NCBI GenBank assembly: GCA_003255025.1
Contig: QANY01003934.1
Span: 1,178,001 to 1,242,000 of the forward strand
Source of the DNA: Datisca glomerata
Lineage: Eukaryota > Streptophyta > Magnoliopsida > Cucurbitales > Datiscaceae
Direction of reading: 5' to 3'
DNA length: 64,000 bases
Shown here: piece after piece, positions 48,480 through 60,272 of the stretch
Layout: each line of letters starts with the position of its first letter
How positions within the stretch are numbered: position 1 is the first letter of the stretch
Notes under the pieces: model-generated
What the model saw: only the letters and a program-made list of their open reading frames with translations
What the model was told of the DNA's origin: nothing
Databases searched by the model: none
Translations under genes and position numbers: made by a program

Positions 48480-50640
48480 ATGAAGGAAAGAATGTTAGAA
48501 TTGGCGGTGTCTCAAATTTCTTATTGATTAAGTTCGTTATTTCGTGGAGATATTTTTGGGAGAGATACTATGGTGCTTACTGAGAGGTAGTTCTACCCAA
48601 AATAAAGAATCATGTGGTGAGAAGTCTCTATCCTGCGAGATAGAAGGCAACCATAAGATGAGATAAGAGGGCTCCATCTTGGGAATGTATGCCTTATGAT
48701 ATTGAGAGACTCAGTCAAAGTACTTTTGGCATGCTAAAAAAGATTATCAAGCTAGTGGATTGGCTCTAGTCCGATCTAGAAGTGATGATTTTGTCCATTG
48801 TAACTTATGATTTTCAAGATATGATTTTGTGTGTATTGAATTTAAATTTGAGTGTTATAAAGTTTTGGGTCAGGTAATTGAATCGATGTTGAATATGTAA
48901 TGCGATAATGATTAATGGGATAGCCGTGGATATAAGAAAATTAACTGTTAAAACATCATTTTGTTACATTTCCGTCATAAGAAATGATATTAGAAATGTT
49001 GGTCTGATTATGAATTGTTCAAGAATTTTTCATGAAGTTGGCAAAAAACTGAAGACTTGTTTCTGTCATGTGGTGTGTGGAGCGTGAGGTGTTTTGAGTG
49101 GATCTGATTTGATTTTGAGAGATTAACATGGGAGGTTAAGTTAGCTTGGTTGTTTATGGATAGTGATGGTATGTGATAGGAAGAAATGTTTCAGTGCATA
49201 TAGCTATATTTTATTTTGTTGATTGTTTCGATGTTCGAGATTTAAGATGAGATTTGGTTTAAGGTGGAGATGCAGTAATTATGATTGTTATGGTGCTTAT
49301 TGGTTTTCAATAAAATTCTTATTTAAAATAAGAATGTTGGAATTGGAGCGATTATAAAAATATAAGGTAATTTTGATGAAATTCCATCACTCTAGTTTGA
49401 TAGAAGGTGAGTGGTTCTATTTTAGAGACTTAATTAGAGTTTCACTCATGCTAAACATAGTTTCAAAGTTAGATATTTGGATCTGGTCCGATCGAGGAGT
49501 GATTACTTTAGTTTAAACTAGTTATTTTTTTAAGGTTGTGTGTTGAGTCTAGAGTTAGGTGTAATGTGATTTTAGATTAGGTGGTTGACCCGATGTTAAA
49601 TATATAATGTGATAGTGATTAATAAGATAATTGTAGACGAAGAAAAATTGACTGAATCACGTTAAAAATAACATGTTATTATTATTTATTGACAATTCTG
49701 TTATAATAAAAGAAAAGTGAAAAAAGAAGAAAAAATTTAAAAGAAGAAAAATAGAGGAGAAATATTCAAAAATCATTTTTTTTAATATCTATTTTCCTCT
49801 CCATGTTTCAAAACCTCCAAACAATATATTATACAATAATGTCTAACTTTTTTTTTCTCTTATTTCCAATTATAGTCTTAGGGATCTCGAAAATATGAAG
49901 GAAAGAAAAGTGAGACGAAACGTAAGATGAATTATAGTAAAAATGAAAATAAATTATTCATATGATAGAAAACATTCATATCACTATTTCTTCTTTTTGT
50001 TTAAATTTGGCGGTGCCTAAAATTTCTTGGCAATTACGTTTAGGGAGATTTTATAGGGAAATGTTTTATTGTGATATTGTATTGAATGACAATCATATTT
50101 TGAATAGGAAAGTTAAGCTTTTGTGAGATTATAAATATTTGATATGTAAAATATTTGATGGTTCTGCTTCTAGAGAGGGTGAGAGCATGTTCTATCCTAA
50201 ATGGAACATCACGTGATCATGAGATTCTATTTCACGAGAAATATGATATCTTCGAAATGAGAAATTATTCTATCAAGAAAGGGGTCCCCATACTATTCAA
50301 AGACTTAGTAAGAGGAATTCGCTCGTGCTAAAAAGAGTTTCCAACCTAAAAGATTGGATCTAATCCAAGCTAGGAGTACTATCTTTGGTTTAAACTAGTT
50401 AAGGTTGCCAAATGTCCAAGATGACATTGGCCATGCTTTGGAGTTCAATGCCATCAAGATATAGTTACGATTTAGTGCGTTGGATTTAGTTGTGGGTGTG
50501 ATGAGAGTCGAGTAAGGTGGTTGTGTCATTTTCGTGGTATGCAATGAATGAATTGACATATGTGATGGCCGTGGATGCAAGTAAATTAGTCGAACGACAT
50601 AACAATATCATTTTTTATGTTTATGATCTTCTATTACATC
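48480..50640. repeat. Three diverged direct copies of a non-coding repeat
   Basis: Copies lie near 48480-48990, 49370-49690 and 49990-50640. Shared words are GGATCTGGTCCGATC-like text, TGTAATGYGATARTGATTAAT, and AGTTTAAACTAGTTA. All are in the same orientation and well diverged. No terminal structure or coding content is seen, so it is an unclassified dispersed repeat. Confidence 0.5.
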
Positions 50641-51071
50641 TCTCCATAATTCTGACTATAAACAATGGAAATACAATCATATTTACATTTTTCTCTCATT
50701 TCCCTATCAATTTTTAAAATCTAACTAAACAATCTTAATAAATATTTTACTAAAAAAAACCCTTCATAAATATTTATCCTCCTGTTCTTGGGAATTGCAA
50801 ATTTTATACGGTTTAAAGTTAAAGTAACTCGGATCATAATCTCACGCGAGTCAATGTTAGAACTAAAATTCATATATGTCAACTCAACTCAATGAACTCA
50901 TAATGAGTACTCATAGTACGTGCTCTAGGTAAAACAATAGTGAACTTCCAACCAGTGAAACAAACCCACATTTTTATTTATCTGAACATATACCCAATAG
51001 CATGACTATTGGGCAAAGATGAAAGATAACATAGGTGTAATATTTTATTTGACCTAACAAATACACTATAT

Positions 51072-52788
51072 CTAAATCGAAGGGAACTTTATCATCGTTT
51101 TGCAGGACTCCAATGGCAAATTAGGACAACTAACAGCTCTGGAACCGGAAGAGTCCACACATAAGAAAATCTGTGAGAGCTGAGGTTCACCTTCTGTATT
51201 TTCATTGCATAAGATTATTGGAGCAAACCCAACTCTTTTCTTGATGACATTATATACTGTACTAATATTGTAAGAATCTCCATTCGGTTGTATTCCTGTA
51301 ACATAATTTACTCAAAACTATTAGATACTATATTTCATATTTCATTAGAAATAGGACAAGTGAGTTGATTTACCTCCAGCTTTAAGCTTCTTAAGAAGGT
51401 TGACTTTGTTTTTCAGCTTCAAAGCTGTCTTGAAGTACTTTCTCTGGTCATGAAAGTCAGAGCAAGTCCCATATTTTGCCCATGTATGTGCCCAATGGAA
51501 AAAAACATCGCTGGTAGGGCAATCCAATGATGGCCAATTCTTCTGCAGACTTTTGGTGAGACGTGATATCTGTTTCATGATTGTCATGAATATTGAATGA
51601 TCACGTGATAAACAATACTTATAGACCAGGTGAGGATGAGCTCATGCTCATAGCTAAAGCAGACTAATCAGCTTGTAGCACGTGTGAGAAGTAGATGATG
51701 ATAATAATAAGTTTTGCACTTTTTAATGAAGAATCATTCTTAATAATACTGCTAGAATCTATTGTTTCTTAACTTAGTATAAATTAAATTAATTATAATA
51801 TGTGAGACGAGTTAATTGATAGTCTACGTCAGTGGTGATTAGGAACTCATTCTCACCTATTTAGGAGTCAAATATTATCATAAGATTAATTAAAATTAAT
51901 ATAATAATTGACACTTGCGACAAAAGTGTTTTGTGTATTCAAAGTTGACCTTTCCAAAAGGACCCATCACGTGTTTCTTTAAATATAATTAAAGATGTCC
52001 ATTTTTATTTAATATTCACGTCACTTGTCTATCATTCACACCCTCGAATGTCATACATCGAGTATTAAGAAGTTTTACAACATGAATTAGGTAAAGTCGT
52101 TATTTTTAACACTTAGGGGGAATATGACCCCAAATAATGAATTGCACGTAAGAGAATTCAAGCCTTAAACTTAGGAGGGAGTAAACTTCTAAGTTCAAGG
52201 CTTTCAGCAGTCAGACTAACCCCCTGTTCTATGTGCTTTTGGGATAAAAGAGGTTTAGGAAGTAATTTAGTCATTTAAAGATGCTCTCACAAACCCATTA
52301 AATGTTCTTAACAACACATTAAACAACGCCTAGAGAAGAAGAATTTGATTTAAACCAGTCATAATTTAAAACACTTACTATCCCAAAATATTTACTACAG
52401 TATTTTGTATGCAAAAATCTTTGAGTAGAGTTTGATATACCTCAGCTTGTTTGAGAGGGCTATGAGGATCACAAAAAGTTGGAGTTTTGCCGCGTCTTTT
52501 ACCAGGAAAAAGTCCACGAATGATGAAATCAGTTTCTTGTTTTCTTGTGGTTTGATAGCAACAACCCGTTTCTGCGTTACAACGTGATGCCGGCCACTGC
52601 ATCAACAATAACATTATTAACCTACTCTTTAAGTAAAAAAAAAACTTCTGTTAGTTTAGTTTAGAATTCTCTCAATCCACACTCACCTGTTGACCAAAAT
52701 AGAAAAAGTCAAGATTATTTGAGAGACAAACAACCGAAAGCCATTGTATCATCAAAAGGTGGAACAAAATTGAAAGAACAGTCTTCAT
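51072..52788 (-). CDS. RNase T2-like protein lacking the catalytic residues (pseudoenzyme)
   Basis: Exons: 52788-52687, 52596-52441, 51569-51374 and 51295-51072 (102, 156, 196, 224 nt; phases 0, 0, 1), giving 225 residues with no stop or frameshift. Signal peptide MKTVLSILFHLLMIQWLSVV, then LDFFYFGQQWP. Catalytic site I is FIIRGLFP: His is Arg61 and Trp is Phe64. Site II is HWAHTWAKYGTC: His114 and Lys118 stay, Glu is Thr115 and the second His is Tyr119. Both acid-base histidines are gone, so RNA cleavage is not expected. All ten cysteines and the intron layout of the active paralog at 18146-19221 are kept. Inactive RNase T2 homologues are known as abundant storage-type proteins (ginseng root, hedge bindweed rhizome). 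The mature protein is Lys/Arg-rich. Intron 2 is long (871 bp). I infer an intact secreted, non-enzymatic protein. Confidence 0.9.
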
Positions 52789-52877
52789 TTTTGCTTATTA
52801 GCCTTCAAAGTGGATACACTATGTGACTAATATCAGAGAACTTAAAAGTGAATTTTTTTGCAGTGTCTGATAAGAGC

Positions 52878-52885
52878 ATTTATAA
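52878..52885 (-). promoter_or_regulatory. TATA box of the RNase-like gene
   Basis: GCTTATAAATGC on the minus strand, about 90 bases before the ATG. The same ten-base core precedes the paralogous gene, which supports use of this promoter. Confidence 0.55.
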
Positions 52886-52899
52886 GCAGAACTCGAAAC

Positions 52900-54580
52900 T
52901 CTTTGCAAATAAATAATAAACCAATTGACACTGCTTCATTACCTCATTGCATCAAATATCAGATATATATTGTTTAATATTTTATGATGCAGTCTATTAT
53001 CAGATACATTGGTCTAATGTTTTGTAACATTTTTCTTGGAATTATTAAAAGGTCATTATGTCCAACTAGAAACCTGATGTGTTTTTATTATAAATCATAT
53101 TAACAATGACACGTGGAGCCACAAGGCAGAGATTCTAATTATAAATGAAACATGTCTACTCAATACCAAATATAATCATAATGTTTAATTAAGATTTATA
53201 TGACATTTAAGCTTGATGGGTCCAAAAAGGTAACTAACCTCTTTTGCTTGGTTTTTATGAAGAAATTATCTCACATCGGCTGAGTATAAGTATTGGATTA
53301 AGAATATAAGCTTAGAGCAACTGTCAACTCTTAAGTTAACTTTTGAGTTGAGTTATGCTCTAAAACATTCAGTCTCCTTAAGCACCACAAGATACATACA
53401 TAAATATATATATATACACACGAGGGGAGAGAGAGAGAGTATGCTGAAGTTACAATCGTAATAGCAAATGATAATCTTAAATACAATTTATGCTGAATTA
53501 ACCATAGCAATACCAAATAATAAACCGTAGGTGTTAATGTACTTCTTTTTTCGATAAAGAATAAAAGATCCATTAGATGAATTATTAGTCTCTGGTTTGG
53601 AACCGACCTTCAGTTTCCAGTATTTTGTTTTGTGAAGCATAAACAAGATATGAAAATCTAAGCAGGCAAGACAATATGTGTTTAATAACTTCAACAAAAC
53701 TTTATATTCAAGTAGACAGTTTCAAGGAGCTAAGGGAAAACTCGGACCTCAATGGACAGAGGAACCCAGTTTCAACAGCTCCGCAAAGTCTACATAGATT
53801 GCGCATACCATGGGCAGTGAAGATCAAGGTTGTTCATTATTCACTGAAATTTTCCTCCAAGCCATATCCTGGTTTTGTTGACATCAAGAAACTTATCACG
53901 GAAACTTATCGTTGGAAAACAACCACATCGCCTGCAAAGAGAAACAGAGAGAATGAGTTCTTCTGTACAATCATGCAATTAGAAGGAAGAGTAAAAGAGA
54001 ATAGTACTGTTCATGGTTAAGTAGTGTACCTTTGTTTTTCTTTTCAGTTGTGAGGACTTCTTGTTCTCTCATTTTGTTTAGAATATCGTTCCTTTTTTGA
54101 ATTTTCCGTTTCTCATAAAAAAATGTTGACTTGAGTACTGAAGCACAATGTTCAAATGTAAATATTGAAACTGGGCATACTTTCAAATTTCCAACCTAAG
54201 CTTCCAAATAAATACATGAGTCTAAGTGAATGGAGTTTCCAGTTGTATAGCTGCATCTTCTTTGTATTATATTGGCCAAAAAACCCAGCCACGTACATGT
54301 GTTTCCAATAGCAACATAACTACCAAAGCAATATCTTGAATTTGCACATTAAATGGATACCGATAAGACCGTAATATTTCTGCACTACAAGTTTCCGAAG
54401 CAGACTATAATGCTGAGAATGGTATATGTAAACGTGAATGCAACAGTGGCATGCCTTCATTAACAATGACAGAAAACTAGTTGCTAGTCATAGCCAATGT
54501 GAGAAACTCTGCCATAACAATGAGCTTTCATTTCTGGTTCAAAAATTTTCTAACAAAAATATCTGTCAACCGCATATCAC
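52900..54580. other. Intergenic and presumed 3' region of the PPR gene
   Basis: An AT/AC simple repeat lies near 53403-53420 followed by GAGAGAGAGAG. The frame at 53676-54020 has no recognisable domain. The stretch next to 54590 is presumably the PPR 3' UTR (minus strand), but no clear polyadenylation signal can be assigned. Confidence 0.3.
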
Positions 54581-54589
54581 GTCCTTGAA

Positions 54590-56401
54590 CTACCAGAAAT
54601 CCCCGCAAGAGCACTTTCCATCCTTGAACTGATGGAACCGTTGGATATCCCTAATAATTATCTCCCTGTAAAATATCGATGATATAAGTTTAGCAGCATT
54701 GTGACAATCTCCACAAATCCGAAGATTCTTTACAACCCGAATCGTTGTACCAGGAGGAGTATTTAACAGTCCATAAGCAATGGCCAGCTTCTCACTGTGA
54801 TATCTAAGTACAAGTTCTCTCTCTTTATTTTCCATGTCTGCATGATATACTAAAGAAATATCAGGAACATACCCAACCAACTTTATTTCTTTAATCAACT
54901 CATCAAGCGCTCGGTGCAACTCTAGAGAGAGAGAATGCACCCCATCCCCAGAGAAGAATTCATGTACTACATTGTTCACCTCTACAGAGCTACACCCAGG
55001 CACCTTCACTACTCCTCTATCTTTCATTAATTTCCTCAAATAATTCACATCTTCCCATCTCCCAGCTTTTGCACATAAGTTGGATAAGATCACGTAGTCT
55101 CCCCCATGAGAGTCGTCTAATTCAAATATTCGCTCAACTACCTGCTTTGCCAGTTCCACATTGCCATGGCTACTACAAGCTGATAACAAGGTGCGCCAGA
55201 GTATAGGTGTGGGCTTAATTGGCAACCCATCAATGAACTTATAAGCCTCCTCTAACCGCCCCGCTCGACCTAGCAAATCTACCATGCAACCATAATGCTT
55301 AATACCCGGATTAACCCCATACTTACTGGTCATACTACAGAAATATCCACAACCTTCCTCTACTAAGCCAGCATGACTGCATGCATACAAGAGGCCCAAA
55401 AACGTGATCTCATCCGGTTGGACGCCTTCCCTATCCATCTCTTCAAACATTGATATCGATATCGATCCAAATCCATGAGTTGCATACGCAACAAGCATAG
55501 CTGACCAAGCTTGTGTATCTCTCACACGCATTTCCTCAAACACGGACACTGCATCATGTAAGCTTCCACACTTCGCATACATGTCTATAAGAGCTGTATT
55601 TACTTTGACATATTTATCAAACCCATTCTTCTTAACATATTCATGTATCCATCTTCCCAAGTCTAATGCCCCTAACAAAGTACAGGAAGAAAGTACACTA
55701 AGCATAGTAACATCAGTCGGCTTAAGATTACTGGCTTGCAATTCTCTAAAAAGTGACAATGCCTCGTTAGGCTGACTTCTTCGAGCATAACTGGTAATAA
55801 TTGAATTATAGCTGACAATACACGGTTCACTAATCTTATCAAAGACTTTGCGGGCTGCATCTACATCATTACAAGCGGTATACATATTTATGAGTGTTGG
55901 GCATACATATGTATTTTTGTCAATTCCAAGTTTGACAGCAAAGCAATGCAATTGTTTACCTTCTCTTAATGCTTTAGAGCTAGCACACGCCTTAAGAAGA
56001 GAAGGGAAGGTGTAATCGTCAGGAAGAAAACCAGAGCATAGAATTTGAAAAAATAGGGAAATCGCACGGAATGGAACACTAGAGCGAGCATAACCTCGCA
56101 CCATGGTGTTGAAGACCACAATGTCTGGCTCATCAACTTGATCAAGCAGGTGGTGGGCATAGTCCATGGACGTGGCTGTGGGGGTGGCAGTGCAGAAATT
56201 AATGAGCTTGGTGAAGACTGATATGTCATTCTGGAGATGAGTTTTGATGGCGAAGGCCTGTATTTGCTTGAGCTCTTTGAGAGAGTTGCACTTTGGAATG
56301 AGAGACAGAGGGTGAGCTGTGATTGGGATATCACTTTCTGGAATTATAGAGTTGGATTTTGGGAGTGTCAAGTGGGTGATTGGCGGACTTGGGACTGCCA
56401 T
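54590..56401 (-). CDS. OTP85: DYW-type PPR protein, OTP85-like plastid RNA-editing factor
   Basis: One uninterrupted exon of 603 residues, the usual length and intronless form. PLS-type PPR repeats run from about residue 35 to 430, with phrases such as DIVVFNTMVRGYARSSVPF, YVCPTLINMYTACNDVDAA and VNTALIDMYAKCGSLHDAV. E/E+ motifs follow (VEVNNVVHEFFSGD), then a DYW domain from about 509. Its zinc-binding deaminase-like residues are present: H535xE537, C563xxC566 with H567, H590 and the CxC at 597/599; it ends in DFW, not DYW. By recall of the family it matches Arabidopsis OTP85 (At2g02980), which edits a site in plastid ndhD. The N-terminus is Pro/Ser-rich and low in acidic residues, as in a plastid transit peptide. 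The start is the first ATG of the frame. Confidence 0.88.
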   Translation of the reverse strand: MAVPSPPITHLTLPKSNSIIPESDIPITAHPLSLIPKCNSLKELKQIQAFAIKTHLQNDISVFTKLINFCTATPTATSMDYAHHLLDQVDEPDIVVFNTMVRGYARSSVPFRAISLFFQILCSGFLPDDYTFPSLLKACASSKALREGKQLHCFAVKLGIDKNTYVCPTLINMYTACNDVDAARKVFDKISEPCIVSYNSIITSYARRSQPNEALSLFRELQASNLKPTDVTMLSVLSSCTLLGALDLGRWIHEYVKKNGFDKYVKVNTALIDMYAKCGSLHDAVSVFEEMRVRDTQAWSAMLVAYATHGFGSISISMFEEMDREGVQPDEITFLGLLYACSHAGLVEEGCGYFCSMTSKYGVNPGIKHYGCMVDLLGRAGRLEEAYKFIDGLPIKPTPILWRTLLSACSSHGNVELAKQVVERIFELDDSHGGDYVILSNLCAKAGRWEDVNYLRKLMKDRGVVKVPGCSSVEVNNVVHEFFSGDGVHSLSLELHRALDELIKEIKLVGYVPDISLVYHADMENKERELVLRYHSEKLAIAYGLLNTPPGTTIRVVKNLRICGDCHNAAKLISSIFYREIIIRDIQRFHQFKDGKCSCGDFW

Positions 56402-56681
56402 TGTAGGACTTTGAATTTGATCACTATTTGTTAGTCTACTGAAGATGAAAAACTGCGAATGGATAAGAAATTCTCAAGAAAATTGTAGTCAGCCGCAGCT
56501 TGCTTTCCCCCTACATACTGTTAGAATAAAGATAAAACCAAATCTTGCTGCCCGTTTCATGGGTCATTTGAAAACGACCTTTCACGAAAACTGAAAGCAA
56601 GGAAAACATGAATATACTTGCCAAGTAAAATTCCACAGTACAGATTGGTGTAAGATTGAATAATATTAAGAGATTGGACAG

Positions 56682-56689
56682 TATTTATA
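56682..56689 (-). promoter_or_regulatory. Candidate TATA box of the PPR gene
   Basis: The minus strand reads CGGTATAAATACTGTCCAAT about 280 bases upstream of the ATG. PPR genes often have weak TATA-less promoters, so this is only a candidate. Confidence 0.35.
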
Positions 56690-56719
56690 CCGTCGGCATA
56701 AAAATTAAATCGTACTGAT

Positions 56720-58500
56720 TAACACGGTGGATTATGATGTTATTATGCATTTTTCTTGTCATGTTTTTTTTCTTCATTTTTTGTCATATTGAACATTTAC
56801 ATGTTTTTGTCACATCTTTCCTTGTTCTAAACATTTTTTTACTATACTCTTTTTACACATTTTATATCTTTTCACTTTTTCTTTTTTTCTTTTTTTATTC
56901 TTTCTTTTCCGTAGTCATAAATTTTTTCTTCACTTATTATTTATGTATTCTTATCATATTGTTATTTATTTTGATAACATATATTCTTGGCTCATTCACT
57001 TATAATTAGAGTAACACATATATGTTTGAGTTACAATCATAACAATTAGATTTTAAATATTGTTAATTTAATTAATTAGTTTTCACTTAAAAAAGATTTT
57101 TATGATGGATTTTGAATATTTGGGATATCAATATTCTCAAACTACTGAGATGAGGAGCATTATTTTTAGACAGCGAGAACAATTCCAATAATATTTTGCT
57201 TCTTAAAAAAATTTAAACAGTGCATTATTTTTCAACATGGGCTGTGCCTTATCTTTGTATACAAAACATAACTCTCCTCACTAATTATTGGAGATTATCT
57301 ATTTTGTTTTATTTTTATACAAAACATACCACATTCAAAAATTCATGATTCTTGGATAGCATTTTGATAAAATTGGATAGCTATTATAGACTGATAATAT
57401 CTTTCATGCATACAAACCAACTATATATTTCTGTAGATCAAAATACTTTTAAATTACATGACTAATCACGCACTAAAATGATTGTGTCGCGGGCATGTTA
57501 TGACAACTTGGCGACTCCATTGCGGAGACAATCGGTCTACCACTTTTAGATCGATTGAGAGTAAAGCCCAAAAAAATTTATCATATGTTATCCTTTTGTG
57601 TGTTTATTTGTTTACTTATTTTTATTTATTGTTTATCAGGTTATTATTAGTTGTATATCATTTGCTTTCTTTATGGTTTTTTTTTTACACACAGTTTCAC
57701 TTCTTACACACATACATCAATCTTCTACATGGGCTTACTTTTTAGGATTAGCGAGAATAAATAGAGAATGCCTTCGTCGAATTTCGATTTTGCTGCAGGC
57801 TAATGAAAGTTTTTACTCAGGTCGACCTCTTGGGATACTGTTTAGGAGCTCATGTTATATTATTTGAAAAATAGGGTGGATAGCTTGAGAGGATGTTAAG
57901 AGTTTGACCCTAACCACATATCTAGATAACCTTAAATCTCACCCAATGGCTAACTGAAAACAAAAAATAGGGTTGTCGAAATGGTAAGTATGAGATGTTG
58001 AAATTATGTGATATCATTTAACTGTATTGATTTTTTTACGATCCATCATCACCACAATCATCATCATCACATCATCATCATTATCATAGATTTTATCATT
58101 TTCATGGTTTCATGCAACATTGATTAGTAGTGTTACCATTTTACCATAAAAGAAAAATAATCTTTAGTGACAAGTTATTCGTCTCTTCATACTTTTTTTA
58201 ACATCATGCATTAACGCATTTAAATTCATGATTTGTCTCCAATTGTAAATTCATTATTTCCTTCATGCATTATAGGTTCATTACTTGCTTCATGCATTAT
58301 TCGTCCATTCTATCCTTCATGCATTGTGAGTTCATTCATTCCTTCATGCACACATTAACCTAGATTATTTTGTTCATTTTTTAAAGAAAAGCTCACTAGT
58401 GAATCTCTATCATACTTAGAGAACACGATCTCAATCCAGAGTTATGGACGAGCAAGAAATAGAGCATTCATGAGAAAAAATGAGGTTCCAAGAGTTTATT
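56720..58500. other. AT-rich intergenic with simple repeats
   Basis: 56740-57010 is T-rich and gives a Phe/Leu-rich frame that I take as chance. A CAT/ATC trinucleotide tract lies near 58045-58085. No gene is supported. Confidence 0.35.
58261..58350. repeat. 27-bp tandem array (four copies)
   Basis: CTTCATGCAT recurs at 58261, 58288, 58315 and 58342, exactly 27 bp apart, with TTCATT words between. Confidence 0.8.
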
Positions 58501-59135
58501 GTTGTCACTAGGAGAAAATCAAGTACATAATTTCAGCAAAAAATTTGTCATCTCAAGAATTTCAAGATCTGCTGCTTAGAGATACCCCTCTTTATCCCTC
58601 TAAATATATTCTCACTAATCGGTTTCAACAATACCAATGGATATCCAAAAACATTTTATGCCTAACATGGGTAAGTCCGAGGATGCCTAGATGTAGTTTC
58701 AGAGCCCAATCTATTGGTGACAGTCAAACTATCGCTCCTCTAGTTGAAAATGTAAGTAATCTAGTCTTGATTTCTATTCTTAATGATGTGAAAATTAAAA
58801 TGTTAAATTTTGAATCCTAAGGATCCATCAGCTAAGGAGAAGCTAGATTTACTAGAAAAAAAGTTGCATGCAATTGAAGGGTCGAATGTGTATGACACCG
58901 TCAATGCAATACATTTGTGTTTGATTCCTAATATGTCTATGACTCACAAATCAAATTAATAAAGTTTGAAACGTATGATGGTAGTACATGCCCGAGGAAT
59001 CACCTTATGATGTATTGTAGAAAGATGGTTGCATGTGCATCTAATGACAAGTTGTTGCTTCACTCTTATTTACCTGATGGTCTAATATATCATTTTCTAT
59101 ATCAGTTGGAGAGCTTGCAAGATGAGTAATATGAT
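58500..59135 (+). pseudogene. Ty3/gypsy gag fragment (different family)
   Basis: Plus-strand text reads KEKLDLLEKKLHAIEGSNVY, then LCLIPNMSMTHKS, a stop, KFETYDGSTCPRNHLMMYCR and LLLHSYLPDGLI. This is the ERLRAIEG...LCLVP...PKFKxPxFxKYxGxxCPxxHLxMYCRKM layout of the gag of plant gypsy elements. A stop and a frameshift break it, and no pol follows. It differs from the gag of E1 and E2. Confidence 0.7.
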
Positions 59136-59139
59136 ATTT

Positions 59140-60090
59140 TATACTGTATTAATCATTAGGAAAAAATGAGAAGTAGGCTGAGATCCTTTTGTTTTAAATT
59201 AATCAGTAACCAGCTTCAGACTTCTCTAATTATAACATAACTTACTATAGTACCTTAAGCTCATTTTTTACAAACCTCAGCCTGACACATGCCTTTTACC
59301 CTTACAATTTTAATGCATACTTGTAAACATGCTTATATGGATAAATATGCTTAGATAAATAGGGATTGTTTCGAATGTCCACACCCAAATATGTGTATGT
59401 ACGAATGAAGTCATTAAGTTAGGGATCAGTAGAGTCTACAAAGTTGGGTAAATCGATATGCCTCAACTAATTAGTAGTTCAAATAGCTAATTCAATTTCA
59501 TGTAATTCGTTATGGTGTGCACGGACTGTAATACTAGACAATTAACCTTCTCTTAGTGAAGAATATTTCTGGATGAGATTGAAATAAATTTACTAGGTTT
59601 TGCTTTTGCTTTTACCATAAATGTTACAATGATACTTATACAATGATCTCATGTCATATGTTATACATGTAGATGCTAAAAATCTATTGTAGCTTTAAAT
59701 GCCATGTGTCGTACTATGAACTTAATAATTCTAAAAAACAAAGAATAACTGACGAACAATTATCACGATACCGGTGTGATACCCATCCTAATACACTACG
59801 ACGATCAAGTCAATGGAATATTTTTTTAAGGTAGTATTGAATTCAGAGAGAATGCATACCGTTTAAATGAGGGTCGCCATCTATTTATAATATCCTGTAT
59901 CAATAAGTTGTCCAGGTTCAATGTATCTTCTCATTTATCATATAAAGAATGAAGATATGAATGGAGAATATTCCCCAAATCAGGGATTTTCTGCTATAAT
60001 ATTATCTTCTTTAACACCCTCGAGATTGCTTTATAGAGATGTTGGGATTGTGTTTTTGTTACGTGAGAGTGGATGAGACTTCATTCATCA
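59140..60090. other. Intergenic, no gene seen
   Basis: No frame or domain of note. It probably holds more decayed gypsy sequence after the gag fragment. Confidence 0.3.
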
Positions 60091-60091
60091 T

Positions 60092-60272
60092 TGTGTCCTC
60101 GATCATAAATGAGCCTCCGGTCATCATGCTGACCTCAGTCGTGGATAGGTTGTCGGTCATCAGGGTGATCTTGGTCATGGATGAGCCCTCATACATTATG
60201 GTGACCTTGGTCATGGATGAGCCCTCGGTCATCTGGGTAAGTCCTAGGTCATCATGGTGAGCCCCCATGTTG
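60092..60272. repeat. 36-bp tandem array (about five copies)
   Basis: GTGACCTTGGTCATGGATGA recurs with a 36-bp step (core near 60128, 60164 and 60200). Because 36 is a multiple of three, both strands stay open and give repetitive frames. Each unit holds TGACC-TT-GGTCA and GATGA...TCATC inverted repeats. Confidence 0.75.

Noticed and set aside
18146..52788. Self-incompatibility S-locus with S-RNases
   Set aside because: Both T2 genes have three introns in class I positions and class I sequence features, one is catalytically dead, and no F-box (SLF) gene is present between them.
53676..54020. 114-codon frame downstream of the PPR gene
   Set aside because: No recognisable domain and no sign of splice sites; it is antisense to the likely PPR 3' UTR.
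56734..57009. 91-codon Phe-rich frame as a membrane peptide
   Set aside because: T-rich simple sequence yields such frames by chance; no conservation or context.
60039..60268. Repetitive frames of about 70 codons on both strands
   Set aside because: Same cause: a 36-bp array keeps both strands open.
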